From Anaerolineae bacterium UTCFX1 (GTDB taxonomy: Bacteria; Chloroflexota; Anaerolineae; Anaerolineales; Villigracilaceae), in contig MWTB01000019.1 in NCBI GenBank assembly GCA_002050275.1, positions 1-64,000 of the forward strand: a stretch of 64,000 nt of DNA, given 5' to 3'. The stretch's first letter is position 1. The number at the start of each line of letters is the position of its first letter. Positions 27,408 to 36,117 of the stretch are shown one piece after another. The translations under genes and the position numbers were made by a program. Under the pieces are notes generated by a model. The model saw only the letters and a program-made list of their open reading frames with translations, had not been told where the DNA came from and ran no database searches.

Positions 27408-27734
27408 TTATTTTTGAGCGAGCGGCGAGCCGTGCAACACGCCCACAAAGATTAATTCGTCAATCGCGCGGACGATGTGATTCTCGCCCGCATCGAATAC
27501 TAACAGCGTGTTGGGTCCGCAAGTATGCTCCACGCCGTCTCCGCCGGAGAAAACGCCCACGCCCTTGAGGATGACCAGAAAAACCGGCGTACTCGGCGCG
27601 TTATGTTCGCGGATGGTCTGCCCCGGCTTGAGCGTGAAGAGGATCGCGCGCCCTTCTCGGTCAGCGTGAAAAGGCTCAGCATGAGGGTCTTTATCTCCGA
27701 ATTTCAAATTCTCCATTAACTGAAACGTTTTCAT
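27408..27734 (-). CDS. Small cupin-domain protein
   Basis: A 108-residue protein; AAGGAG precedes the ATG at 27734 by ten bases. One cupin barrel: motif 1-like TLKPGQTIREHNAPSTPVFLVILKG and motif 2-like LLVFDAGENHIVRAIDE, with His residues suited to bind a metal. Stand-alone small cupins of this length act as sensors or dioxygenase-like proteins; no substrate can be assigned. The longer open frame upstream is the shadow of folE. Confidence 0.85.
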   Translation of the reverse strand: MKTFQLMENLKFGDKDPHAEPFHADREGRAILFTLKPGQTIREHNAPSTPVFLVILKGVGVFSGGDGVEHTCGPNTLLVFDAGENHIVRAIDELIFVGVLHGSPLAQK

Positions 27735-27760
27735 TGTCTTAATCTCCTTCGTATGTAAGG

Positions 27761-28420
27761 TTATCGTTCGTTCCTTTGCAAACCGCATGCCGTGAAGAAT
27801 TCTGAACGCAGCATTGGGTCGTCGGCGTAATGCCCGCGCCAAACGGTCGTGCGCGTGATTGGCGAAATTTCGCGCACGCCGCGCATTTCCATACACAGGT
27901 GATGCGCTTCGAGATACACCGCCGCTCCATGCGGGTGGAGCATCGTGTCGAGCGCGTCCGCAATTTGCTGCCCGATGCGCTCTTGCACCGAGAAACGTTT
28001 CCCAAAGATGCGCACCAAACGAGTCAGTTTGGAGATGCCGATGATATTCTCGTGCGCGATGTAGCCGACGTATGCCTTTCCGTAAAACGGAAGCGCGTGA
28101 TGTTCGCACAATGCGAAGAAGGGGATCGGTCCCTCGATAACTTGACTCAAGCGGCAATCCGGCTCGCCGCGGCATTCCGTATCAAAGACGCGCAACACCT
28201 TTGGGTCGCCATCGTAGCCTTCGGTTGAATCGAAGAGCGCTTTGATGAAGCGATGCGGCGTGTCTTTGGTGGCAGACGTGTTCAAGTCTAGCCCAAAAGC
28301 GGAAAAAATCTCGGCGGCATATCCTTCAAATTTCTTAAACTGCTCGTCCGATATATTCCGCGTGCGAAGTTCCATCGCAGCCTGATAGTCTGTGTCTTCC
28401 AGATCGTCATGAAGTTTCAT
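27761..28420 (-). CDS. folE: GTP cyclohydrolase I
   Basis: A 219-residue protein with the expected FolE blocks: TPHRFIKALF, the zinc ligand pair in FFALCEHHALPFYGKAYVGYI (Cys-x2-His), KLTRLVRIFGKRFSVQERIGQQIADAL, and the second Cys in AHHLCMEMRG. It converts GTP to dihydroneopterin triphosphate, the first step to folate or pterins. The N-terminus is slightly longer than in the shortest forms. It lies in the same direction as the cupin gene and may be cotranscribed. Confidence 0.96.
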   Translation of the reverse strand: MKLHDDLEDTDYQAAMELRTRNISDEQFKKFEGYAAEIFSAFGLDLNTSATKDTPHRFIKALFDSTEGYDGDPKVLRVFDTECRGEPDCRLSQVIEGPIPFFALCEHHALPFYGKAYVGYIAHENIIGISKLTRLVRIFGKRFSVQERIGQQIADALDTMLHPHGAAVYLEAHHLCMEMRGVREISPITRTTVWRGHYADDPMLRSEFFTACGLQRNER

Positions 28421-28461
28421 TTTCGTTTTCTACTCCGTTCATTATATCGTTAGTCGTTCGC

Positions 28462-29316
28462 TTACTTTTCAAAATAGGCGTTCGCTTCGCCATAGGTCAA
28501 AATATCTTCCGCAAAGCCATACGTTCCATGCTGCGCGATCTCTTCGGCGATGCGCTTCGTCAAAGTCATCGCTGCGCGCATGGGAATCGAGCCGAAGGTG
28601 ACGCGCGCCACGCCAAGCTGTTGCAATTCGGCGATGGTCGGGCTGCCGCGCCGAGCGAGAACGTTTAGCGGCGCGGCGATTTCGCGCGCCAGTTGAGCGA
28701 TCGTCTCTCTATTATCCACACTAATCATAAAAATACAATCCGCGCCCGCCTCGCGATACACGTTCCCGCGCCGGATCGCCTCAGCCAAAAAGTCCTTATG
28801 ATCGCCCCCGGCTTTCTCGTACACATCTACGCGCGCATTGATGACCAGCGGAATGTCGTACGCATCCGCTGCCTGACGCGCGGCTTTGATCTTCTCCGCT
28901 TGCAAAGGAATCTCGGTCAACGGATGCGCCTCATCGCGCGTGCCGTCTTCGAGATTAATGCCCACCGCGCCCATTTCGAGCGTCAGACGCGCGGTCTCAG
29001 CGACCTGTTGCGGCGCGGCGCCGAAACCTTCCTCCATATCGGCAGTAACAGGCAGCGCGGTCATCTGCGCAATGCGTCTAATCGCTTCCAGCATTTCAGC
29101 GCGGCTCATCCGTTCACCGTCGGGATACCCGTTCGCGTTTGCAATGCCCGCGCTGGTCGTAGCAATGGCGTTAAATCCTGCTCGTTCAAAGACCTTGGCG
29201 GAAGCGACATCCCAAGCGTTGGGCAAGACTAATATACGTTCGCCGTGATGCAGTTCAAGGAAACGCTCGGCTTTCTTCCGTTGCGTTTCTTTAGTTAGGT
29301 TATGGTTTAAAACCAT
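28462..29316 (-). CDS. Isocitrate lyase/PEP mutase superfamily protein
   Basis: 284 residues from the ATG at 29316. A longer frame upstream runs through a terminator hairpin and is not used. The N-terminal segment (RILVLPNAWDVASAKVFERAGFNAIATTSAGIANANGYPDGE) and DMEEGFG, GINLEDGT and INARVDVY are the hallmark blocks of PEP phosphonomutase-like TIM barrels. The catalytic Cys loop of true isocitrate and methylisocitrate lyases (KKCGH) is absent, so it belongs to the oxaloacetate-decarboxylase/phosphonomutase-like branch. The substrate is unknown. Confidence 0.88.
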   Translation of the reverse strand: MVLNHNLTKETQRKKAERFLELHHGERILVLPNAWDVASAKVFERAGFNAIATTSAGIANANGYPDGERMSRAEMLEAIRRIAQMTALPVTADMEEGFGAAPQQVAETARLTLEMGAVGINLEDGTRDEAHPLTEIPLQAEKIKAARQAADAYDIPLVINARVDVYEKAGGDHKDFLAEAIRRGNVYREAGADCIFMISVDNRETIAQLAREIAAPLNVLARRGSPTIAELQQLGVARVTFGSIPMRAAMTLTKRIAEEIAQHGTYGFAEDILTYGEANAYFEK

Positions 29317-29336
29317 GATCGTTCGCTTTCTGTTAA

Positions 29337-29372
29337 ACGTCCCGAAGGCCGTCGAAAAAGCCTTCGGGACGT
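29337..29372 (-). terminator. Terminator after DUF2249 gene
   Basis: A 13-bp stem ACGTCCCGAAGGC/GCCTTCGGGACGT with a 10-nt loop, followed on the minus strand by TTTAAC. It separates the DUF2249 gene from the PEP-mutase gene. Confidence 0.8.
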
Positions 29373-29395
29373 TTATCTGTAATTTGTTTCGCCGC

Positions 29396-29638
29396 TTAAG
29401 CGGATGCAACGCGGCTGATTTTTACTTGCCAAACTTCAGGACCTTCCTCGAGGTACTCCCAACCAAACATCCCGCCGCGTTCGTGCGAGAATTGATAGAA
29501 GAGCGGCTTCGGGTCGTGGTCGTTAACGAGAGTGAAGAACTCGCCTTCCTTCAACGCGTCGAAAGTTTGGAAGATCTTCGGGTGACGTTCGCGCGGGGGG
29601 ATTTGACGTACATCTAACGTAGTTGTGCCTTCAGACAT
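29396..29638 (-). CDS. DUF2249 domain protein
   Basis: An 80-residue protein with AAAGGAG eight bases before the ATG. The sequence LDVRQIPPRERHPKIFQTF...GEFFTLVNDHDPKPLFYQF is the signature of DUF2249, a small TusA-like fold often found with hemerythrins and with nitrogen or oxygen stress genes. It is complete and ends at the terminator at 29337-29372. The function is not established. Confidence 0.9.
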   Translation of the reverse strand: MSEGTTTLDVRQIPPRERHPKIFQTFDALKEGEFFTLVNDHDPKPLFYQFSHERGGMFGWEYLEEGPEVWQVKISRVASA

Positions 29639-29733
29639 GGGTATGTCTCCTTTGGGTGTATTTTTTTAAAACGGCAATGCGCTTTTGCGAAGCCGCCTTT
29701 AACAGTTTTATAGCCTTGCTGCGGCGAGCGCGG

Positions 29734-30087
29734 TCATTTCTTTAGGCGCTTTTCTAAAAACGACTGGAGAACCAGCGCGTTATTATGTTCAGTGTCGTGC
29801 GCGCTGTAGAGCAAGGTAACGTCGCCTTCTTTAGCGGCGTCGAGGATAGGCTGCCATTCCGCTTCGTTGGCTTTTAGTTCAGCCTGATAACGTTTTTGAA
29901 ACTCGGGCCATTTAAGCGGGTCGTGCGCGAACCAATTCCGCAAGTCGGCGCTAGGCGCGACGTTCTTCAGCCAGACTTTCATTTTTAGCGCTTCTTTCTT
30001 CATCCCGCGGGGCCATAAACGTTCAACCAGAAAGCGGGTTCCGTCGCTTTTTTCAGCGGCTTCATATACGCGTTTTATTTTTAACAT
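29734..30087 (-). CDS. DUF488 family protein
   Basis: A 117-residue protein; GGAGG five bases before the ATG overlaps the end of the AlkA gene, so the two are cotranscribed. Family hallmarks: IKRVYE, RFLVERLWPRG, WLKNVAPSADLRNWFAHDPLKWPEFQKRY and VTLLYSAHDTEHNNALVL. These are the usual landmarks of the short DUF488 proteins. The family is widespread and has no settled function. Confidence 0.9.
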   Translation of the reverse strand: MLKIKRVYEAAEKSDGTRFLVERLWPRGMKKEALKMKVWLKNVAPSADLRNWFAHDPLKWPEFQKRYQAELKANEAEWQPILDAAKEGDVTLLYSAHDTEHNNALVLQSFLEKRLKK

Positions 30088-30088
30088 C

Positions 30089-31015
30089 TCAGCCTCCGAT
30101 CACTTCTTTCTCTTTCAAACTTTTCAGCAACAGATGAAAATAGATCAGCCCGCCGAATCCATCCCAACTCCTCAACGCGTCGCGCGTGTTATCGTAGGTC
30201 ATCTTACCTGGCAGGCTCAGCCACTTTTGCAGGTTATTGCGCGCGCCAACGTCATCGGCGGGGAAAATATGCGTGCGCCCCAATCCGCGCAACAAGACGT
30301 ATTCCGCCGTCCAACGTCCCACGCCTTTCAACTCGCTCAAGCAAGCGACGGCTTTTGCGTCGTCTAATTGAGCGATCTCATCCAAATTCAGTTCGCCATT
30401 CACGATCAGACGCGAGATATTCGTTAAATAGCGCGCCTTTTGGTAACTGAAACTCATACTGCGCAACTCTTCCACGTCGGCGTTCGCTAAATCTTGCGGG
30501 CGCGGAAAAGCGTGGACCACGCCGTCTTTTGTTTCGAGAGCCTTGCCATACGTCTCAGTCAGACGGTTGAGCAGGCGAATGCCTACGGTGAGCGTCAACT
30601 GTTGGCAGGCGATAGCGTTGACCAACGCCTCAAACGGAGTCAGTAAACGCGGCGGTTTCATGCCTCGAAATTGATTTGCAAGCGGTTTGAGCAGTTCGTC
30701 TTTCCTACTCATACCGTAAAAGGTTTGCAAGTCAATCTGAATGCCGAGCAGACGTTCCAGCGCGGTAAGAGCGGTCGCCTGCGTCATAGATGTTAACGCT
30801 CCACCTGTCAGCGTGACGCGTAAACGCGGGGCGTCTGCTTCTCCCAGTTGAGTCACCGCCGCCTCAAAAGGCTTGCCGTCGTCGGCGACGAACGCGCGGC
30901 GATAGGTCGCGCCGTCCCAGCGATCGAATGCGTTATCGGGGCGGCGGCGAAGCGTCCACGTCGTCAACTCCAAATCAAAAGGCGGGAGCGGCTCGATCTC
31001 AAAAGAAGCGGTCAT
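30089..31015 (-). CDS. AlkA-like DNA-3-methyladenine glycosylase
   Basis: A 308-residue protein. An N-terminal AlkA-type domain (about 1-110) is followed by the HhH-GPD core: EALVNAIACQQLTL, the hairpin LSELKGVGRWTAEYVLLRGLG, and the catalytic Asp in FPADDVGARN. It removes alkylated bases from DNA as the first step of base excision repair. It is cotranscribed with DUF488 and lies next to redox genes, suggesting a stress-response cluster. Confidence 0.92.
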   Translation of the reverse strand: MTASFEIEPLPPFDLELTTWTLRRRPDNAFDRWDGATYRRAFVADDGKPFEAAVTQLGEADAPRLRVTLTGGALTSMTQATALTALERLLGIQIDLQTFYGMSRKDELLKPLANQFRGMKPPRLLTPFEALVNAIACQQLTLTVGIRLLNRLTETYGKALETKDGVVHAFPRPQDLANADVEELRSMSFSYQKARYLTNISRLIVNGELNLDEIAQLDDAKAVACLSELKGVGRWTAEYVLLRGLGRTHIFPADDVGARNNLQKWLSLPGKMTYDNTRDALRSWDGFGGLIYFHLLLKSLKEKEVIGG

Positions 31016-31037
31016 GATTACACACAGGTTTCCTATC

Positions 31038-31523
31038 TTACGCGCGAGCCGCTTCTCTCTTCGTCGCCGGATGGTCGGGTTGATACGAGCCCGCCAGCGA
31101 ACGGAAACTGACCGCCAGCCGATTCCACGAGTTAATGGCGATGACGGCGTATGTCAAATCCACCAATTCTTTCTCGCTAAAGTGTTTACGCGCTTCCTCA
31201 TAGACATCATCGGGAATATGGCTTTGGCTGACCAGCGTCACGGCTTCGGTCCACGCCAGCGCGGCGCGTTCGCGGTCGGTATAAAACGGGGCTTCATGCC
31301 AGGCGCTAAGTCCGTATAGGCGTTGTTCGCTTTCGCCGGCGTTGCGCGCGTCTTTCGAGTGCATATCGAGACAATAGGCGCAACCGTTAATCTGCGAGGC
31401 GCGCATTTTAACCAGTTCAAGCAGGCTATGTTCGAGTCCCGATTTACGGACGTAACCTTCGAGTTTGCTCAAACCTTCCACGCCTTCAGGCGCGACTTTC
31501 GAGTAATTCAAACGCGGTTCCAT
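31038..31523 (-). CDS. AhpD-like carboxymuconolactone decarboxylase family protein
   Basis: A 161-residue protein; AAAGGAT lies before the ATG. The redox motif CAYC is followed by LDMHSKDARNAGE, the AhpD-type active-site helix (CxxC plus His). ALAWTEAVTLVSQSHIPDDVYEEARKHFSEKELVDLTYAVIAINSWNRL is the second conserved half. It probably reduces peroxides or acts as a thiol-disulfide partner. It lies directly downstream of the candidate selenoprotein with a 59-nt gap. Confidence 0.92.
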   Translation of the reverse strand: MEPRLNYSKVAPEGVEGLSKLEGYVRKSGLEHSLLELVKMRASQINGCAYCLDMHSKDARNAGESEQRLYGLSAWHEAPFYTDRERAALAWTEAVTLVSQSHIPDDVYEEARKHFSEKELVDLTYAVIAINSWNRLAVSFRSLAGSYQPDHPATKREAARA

Positions 31524-31582
31524 TTTTTATCCTTTTGTTTTTCAACTGCGCAAGATTTCTCCCTTGCGACAGTTAACTATTT

Positions 31583-32275
31583 CTATTTTGCGCCATGCGC
31601 GAGCGCTTTTTCAAACATTTCACGCGTGGCTTCGTAACAACCTTCGCCGCAACAGGGCAACTTCCCAACCGAGACAATTTTATACTCTTGAATCTTTGGG
31701 TACGACATCTTATGAAGGATTTTCGTGCCATCGCTCAGCATGGCGGTGGGCGTGCCGCGCACGCCAAATTGTTCTTTGCCGAGTTTACCTTCCGCTAACA
31801 CAGCGGCGCGCGGCTCATCGCTATTAAAGCGGCGGGTGAAATCGTCCATATCTAGATTCGCTTCGCGGGCGAGCTCAACCATGACTTCGCGCTTACCGAT
31901 GTTGCGTCCTTCGGCGAAAAACGCGCGACGGATGCGCAAGTCGAAGTCACGCCCAACCGCCTCGCCTTGTTGAAAAGCGCACCAAGCCGCGTCAAAAGCG
32001 GGCAGCGTAGTGACGGGGAAGTCGTCGCTGAACGGTTTGAAGACTGCCGCAGGTTCTTGTAGAGCCGCAAGCCAAATCTCCAGCTCAAGTTCTTTGCGGT
32101 CTGGCGGACCGCCGCCGTATATTTCCAGCGGGAAAGCCCTATCTACCAAACGCACGCGTCCTTCATATTCGGGAGCTATTTTTTGCAAGCGCACGGCTGC
32201 AATATAACACCATGGTCAGTAATATTCCGCCCACTCCCAAATTTCAGGAATTTTTTTGTCATTTGTGTCGTTCAT
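31583..32275 (-). CDS. DsbA/FrnE-like oxidoreductase, probable selenoprotein (UPWC)
   Basis: From the ATG at 32275, with GGAGG nine bases upstream, the frame reads into EIWEWAEYY, then an in-frame TGA (32218-32216), then PWCYIAAVRLQKIAPEY and on to a stop at 31583: 230 residues if TGA is read. The TGA sits exactly where the first Cys of the CPWC redox motif of FrnE/DsbA proteins belongs, giving Sec-Pro-Trp-Cys. A hairpin with a G-containing loop starts about 14 nt after the TGA, as in bacterial SECIS elements. The rest is FrnE-like (cis-Pro region GVRGTPTAML). A C-terminal PCCGEGCY is unusual. A conventional start at GTG 32194 would give a protein lacking the whole active site. The alternative is a point-mutated pseudogene. 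Confidence 0.75.
32183..32202 (-). promoter_or_regulatory. SECIS-like hairpin after the in-frame TGA
   Basis: On the minus strand TTGCA and TGCAA pair, extended by a GC/GC step and one bulged T, leaving the loop CGTGC about 20 nt after the TGA. Weaker A/U pairs can lengthen the stem. Position and a guanine near the top of the loop match bacterial SECIS hairpins that bind SelB. Confidence 0.5.
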
Positions 32276-32318
32276 CTCAAACTGCCTCCATTCGCTTATT
32301 GCGTCATATCGAACAATG

Positions 32319-33500
32319 CTATTCAAACGCAATTTTGCCTTTTAGGTTTTCGGCGGCAAACGAACCGTTCGCGGCGATCAACGCCGACGCTTCCTCCACT
32401 TTACCCCATACATTCCACAGCAACACGCCGCGCACATGCCCGTCGCTTAAGTAATAGAGCACGCCCTTCTTGAACGGCTCCTGCCAATCTGCCACAACAT
32501 CCATCTTACTGCTCAACTCGCCGACCGCTTCATAGCCATATTCGAACAGATCCGAATAGAAGAATGGCACATGCGTATAAGGTTCATCCGCGCCCGCCAT
32601 GTTGCGTCCAGCTTGCTTGCCCATATTCAACGCATTATCTTCGTGCTCGATCCGCGCCAATTTGCCGAGCGCGGAATGCGGAAAGCGCGCCACGTCGCCG
32701 GCGGCGTACACATCGGCGGCAGAAGCGCGCAAGCGATCGTCTACAATAATGCCGTTCTCCGTTAACAGACCCGCGGCAGACGCTAACTCCACATTCGGGC
32801 GAACGCCAAGACCAGCGATCACGCCGTCCACCTCAAATGTGCGTCCGCTGCGCGTCTGGATTTTGAACGCGTCTCCGCTCTTCTCGATATTTGCAATCCC
32901 GTCGTTCGCCAACAGTTCCACGCCTTTTTGACGATAGACGTCGCTCAAAAATTGCGACAAGTCGGGCGGATACACGCGTTCGCCAATTGAATTTTCCAAA
33001 AAGACCATCGTGACTTGCTTATGATTCATATTCAACGCCGCAGCAAGTTCCGAGCCGATAAAACCAGCGCCGATGACGAGGAAGCGATGCGCCTTCTCCG
33101 TCAGCGCGCGCAGGCGTTGATAATCTACAAGCGTACGATAATAGATTACGTCGTCGCCGCCGAGCGGCAAACGCGTAGGTGTTCCGCCTGTGGCAAGCAA
33201 TAGTTTTTCATAAACATATTCCTCGCCCCATTCATCGCGCACGAGTTTCGCGGCAAGATCAAGCTCCACCGCCTTCTTGCCAAGATGCAAGTCCACTTTG
33301 AAGTTTTCAGTGCCGCGCCAAATCTTCTCCAGCGGGCGTCCTTTCCACAAGCCCTTCGAGAGCGGCGGGCGAGCGTACGGCTTGTCGGCTTCCGCGCCGA
33401 TCATACCGATCGTGCCGTCGGCGTCCATTTCGCGGATACCGCGCACGGCAGCGTCGGCGGTCATACCGCTTCCAATAATAAGATATTTATATTTTTTCAT
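32319..33500 (-). CDS. FAD/NAD(P)-dependent oxidoreductase (AIF/ferredoxin-reductase type)
   Basis: A 393-residue protein with TTAGGAG before the ATG. An N-terminal FAD-binding GxGxxx (IIGSGMTADAAVRGI), the NAD-binding FLVIGAGFIGSELAAAL near residue 150, and the late FAD motif DVYAAGDVARF identify a two-dinucleotide-domain flavoprotein. The C-terminal domain is of the reductase/apoptosis-inducing-factor type. There is no CxxC, so it is not a thioredoxin reductase. It may supply electrons to a ferredoxin, a rubredoxin or the neighbouring thiol proteins; gene order with the DsbA-like and AhpD-like genes supports a redox cluster. Confidence 0.92.
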   Translation of the reverse strand: MKKYKYLIIGSGMTADAAVRGIREMDADGTIGMIGAEADKPYARPPLSKGLWKGRPLEKIWRGTENFKVDLHLGKKAVELDLAAKLVRDEWGEEYVYEKLLLATGGTPTRLPLGGDDVIYYRTLVDYQRLRALTEKAHRFLVIGAGFIGSELAAALNMNHKQVTMVFLENSIGERVYPPDLSQFLSDVYRQKGVELLANDGIANIEKSGDAFKIQTRSGRTFEVDGVIAGLGVRPNVELASAAGLLTENGIIVDDRLRASAADVYAAGDVARFPHSALGKLARIEHEDNALNMGKQAGRNMAGADEPYTHVPFFYSDLFEYGYEAVGELSSKMDVVADWQEPFKKGVLYYLSDGHVRGVLLWNVWGKVEEASALIAANGSFAAENLKGKIAFE

Positions 33501-33567
33501 GTTCCACTCCTAAAAAAGAAAATCGTTTCGAGAACCATATACTCTGATGTTCTCAATTCGTCTTTTC

Positions 33568-35859
33568 TTATACTTTCAATCGCTGTCTGACCGCTTGCGC
33601 GGCATGAACCATGTTCGTCAGCGCCGGGACGACCTCTTCCCAACGGCGAGTTTTCAAGCCGCAATCGGGGTTCACCCAGAGTTGATCGAGCGGCACAACC
33701 TTCGCGGCGCTTTCTAAAAGCGCTTCCATCGAATCTTGCGAAGGGATATTCGGCGAGTGGATGTCATAAATGCCCGGTCCGATATCGCCGGGATATTGAT
33801 ATTGTTTGAAGGCGTCGAGCAGTTCCATCTTCGAGCGCGAGGCTTCAATCGAGATCACGTCCGCATCCATGTGACCGACCGCCTCCATAATGTTGTCAAA
33901 CTCGGCGTAGCACATATGCGTATGGATCTGCGTTTCATCTTGCACGCCGCTGGAAGCCAGGCGAAAGCATTCGATCGCCCAGGTGAGGTAATAGTTCTGG
34001 TCGGCGCGGCGCAGAGGCAAACCTTCGCGGAAGGCGGGTTCGTCAATCTGAATAATATGAATGCCGGCGCGCTCCAGATCCAGAACCTCGTCGCGGATGG
34101 CTAAGGCAAGTTGACGGCAGGTCTCATCGCGCGGTTGATCGTCACGCACGAACGACCACTCAAGAATTGTAACGGGTCCTGTCAACATGCCTTTGACGGG
34201 TTTATCGGTAAGAGATTGCGCATACGCCGACCAAGCCGCCGTCATGGCTGCCGGGCGAGCAACGTCGCCGAAGATAATGGGCGGGCGCACAGCGCGCGAG
34301 CCATAACTTTGCACCCACCCATTTTGAGTAAAAGCCACGCCCGTCATTCGTTCGCCAAAATATTCCACCATATCAGAACGTTCAAATTCGCCATGCACCA
34401 ACACGTCCAAGCCGATCTCTTCTTGCTTCTTGATCGTGCGCTCGATTTCGGTTTTCAAAAATTCATCGTAGGCGGCTTGCGAGAGCGCGCCTTTTTTATT
34501 CGCAGAACGCTGCGCGCGCACTTCGGCAGTTTGCGGAAAGGAGCCGATCGTCGTCGTCGGCAAAAGCGGCAAAGCCAATTTCCGCGCTTGTGTGATCTTG
34601 CGCGTTCTGTAATCGTGCGCGCGGCGCAGCATCGATTCGTCTATAGCGGCGATGCGCTCGCGCACTTGCGGGTTGTGCGTGCGCGCCGATGCGCGGCGAT
34701 GCGCCAACGCTTCGCGGCTGACCGCGAACGATTCCGCTGGCGCTTCCGCCGCCCCGCTGACAGCTTTTTTGAGAAGCGCCAACTCGTCCAGTTTTTGACG
34801 CGCAAACGCCAACCACGATCTCAATTCACGGTCTAATTCGATCTCCAGATTCAAATCGTGCGGCGTGAACATCAACGAGCAACTGGGCGCAATCTGAATC
34901 CGTTCGGCGCCGAGCGCGCCTACCGCTTGTTGCACGGTCTTTAAGGCGGCGTCCAAGTCAACGCGCCAGATGTTGCGCCCATCAATCACTCCCAACGAGA
35001 GCGTCTTCTCAGTCGGCAGCTGTTGTAGAATTTTTTCAAGTTGTTGCGGCGCGCGGACTAGGTCCACATGTAAACCATGAACCGGCAAACCCGCCGCCAG
35101 CGCGAGGTTATCTTCCAAGCCGCCAAAATAAGCGGCGATCATCAAGCGTATATCGGCGACTCGACCAAGATAGGCATAGGCTTCTTCATACGCTTTACGC
35201 GCAGATTCATCCAAATCCATCGCCAGATACGGTTCGTCAATTTGAATCCAATCTGCGCCGGCTTCGGCGAGACGTTGCAACGCTTCGCCGTACACCGGCA
35301 ACAAGTTAGCCAAAGTCTTCAGCGGGGCGCCGTCAGCGGCGGTGGATTTGCTCAACAGTAAATAGGATACAGGTCCGAGCAGAACCGGGCGGGTGTGAAT
35401 CCCAGCCTGTTTGGCTTCGAGAAACTCGTCCACGACCTTAAGAGAGGTCAAGCGATAGTTTTGATTCGGTTCAATTTCAGGGACGATGTAATGGTAATTG
35501 GAGTCAAACCACTTGGTCATTTCCATCGCGGCAAAAGTTTGCTCGCCGCGCTGCGTTCCACGCGCCATTGCAAAATACAGGTCAAGTTCGTCCAGATCGT
35601 CAAGCGCGGCGTAACGCGCAGGCGTGGCGCCGACCATACGCGTCGCGTCTAAAACATGATCATACAATGAAAAATCGTTCGAAGGGATGAAATCAACGCC
35701 TGCCTCTTGCTGTTCTTTCCAGTGAGCAAGGCGCAAGTTTCTCGCAGTCTTCAACAAGTCTGCGGCGCTGGTTTTCTTCGCCCAGTAACTTTCCAAAGCC
35801 CATTTTAATTCGCGTTTGGCGCCCAAGCGCGGATAACCGAGATTTGCCGTACGGGTCAT
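33568..35859 (-). CDS. metE: Cobalamin-independent methionine synthase
   Basis: A 763-residue protein, close to the normal MetE length. The N-terminal domain starts ANLGYPRLGAKRELKWALESYW. The C-terminal catalytic barrel has LPTTTIGSFPQT and the zinc ligands in THMCYAEF (His, Cys), the Glu region and NPDCGLKTR (Cys). It transfers a methyl group from methyltetrahydrofolate polyglutamate to homocysteine. A perfect palindrome lies 130 nt upstream between this gene and the divergent corrinoid-activator gene. No B12 riboswitch pattern is visible. Confidence 0.97.
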   Translation of the reverse strand: MTRTANLGYPRLGAKRELKWALESYWAKKTSAADLLKTARNLRLAHWKEQQEAGVDFIPSNDFSLYDHVLDATRMVGATPARYAALDDLDELDLYFAMARGTQRGEQTFAAMEMTKWFDSNYHYIVPEIEPNQNYRLTSLKVVDEFLEAKQAGIHTRPVLLGPVSYLLLSKSTAADGAPLKTLANLLPVYGEALQRLAEAGADWIQIDEPYLAMDLDESARKAYEEAYAYLGRVADIRLMIAAYFGGLEDNLALAAGLPVHGLHVDLVRAPQQLEKILQQLPTEKTLSLGVIDGRNIWRVDLDAALKTVQQAVGALGAERIQIAPSCSLMFTPHDLNLEIELDRELRSWLAFARQKLDELALLKKAVSGAAEAPAESFAVSREALAHRRASARTHNPQVRERIAAIDESMLRRAHDYRTRKITQARKLALPLLPTTTIGSFPQTAEVRAQRSANKKGALSQAAYDEFLKTEIERTIKKQEEIGLDVLVHGEFERSDMVEYFGERMTGVAFTQNGWVQSYGSRAVRPPIIFGDVARPAAMTAAWSAYAQSLTDKPVKGMLTGPVTILEWSFVRDDQPRDETCRQLALAIRDEVLDLERAGIHIIQIDEPAFREGLPLRRADQNYYLTWAIECFRLASSGVQDETQIHTHMCYAEFDNIMEAVGHMDADVISIEASRSKMELLDAFKQYQYPGDIGPGIYDIHSPNIPSQDSMEALLESAAKVVPLDQLWVNPDCGLKTRRWEEVVPALTNMVHAAQAVRQRLKV

Positions 35860-35989
35860 CGTGTTCTACATACCTCTTATTTTCATAATATATACCGAGA
35901 AGCGTCTATATCTTAATCTTTGACAAATTATGTATGCAACATCTGCCTACTTTAAAAACGCAGTAAAAGACAGGAATTAACAACCCATT

Positions 35990-36010
35990 ATATCATAATA
36001 TTTATGATAT
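35990..36010. promoter_or_regulatory. Palindromic operator between metE and corrinoid genes
   Basis: ATATCATAA-TAT-TTATGATAT is a perfect 9-3-9 palindrome in the AT-rich 258-nt divergent gap. It could bind a dimeric regulator, for example an ArsR-family sensor of methionine-cycle intermediates. Which regulator is not shown by the sequence. Confidence 0.5.
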
Positions 36011-36117
36011 TTATTATAAAAATGAAAGCTTGCAAGCGTTTTTATATTGACCCACAACGCATCTTCCCGTACAATTTCGGCGTGAAATTATATATAATTT
36101 CTTACGACTTATAGAAT

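Noticed and set aside
27408..28175. A 255-codon frame for the cupin gene
   Set aside because: The first part is an out-of-frame reading of folE; the real start with AAGGAG is at 27734.
28462..29409. A longer start for the PEP-mutase-family gene
   Set aside because: The added 31 residues would be encoded by the terminator hairpin of the upstream gene.
31583..32194. The DsbA-like gene as a complete protein from GTG 32194
   Set aside because: It would lack the CPWC active site, while an upstream ATG with GGAGG and an in-frame TGA restores it.
35860..36117. A cobalamin or SAM riboswitch in front of metE
   Set aside because: The gap is AT-rich with only one palindrome and lacks the B12-box or SAM-I helices.
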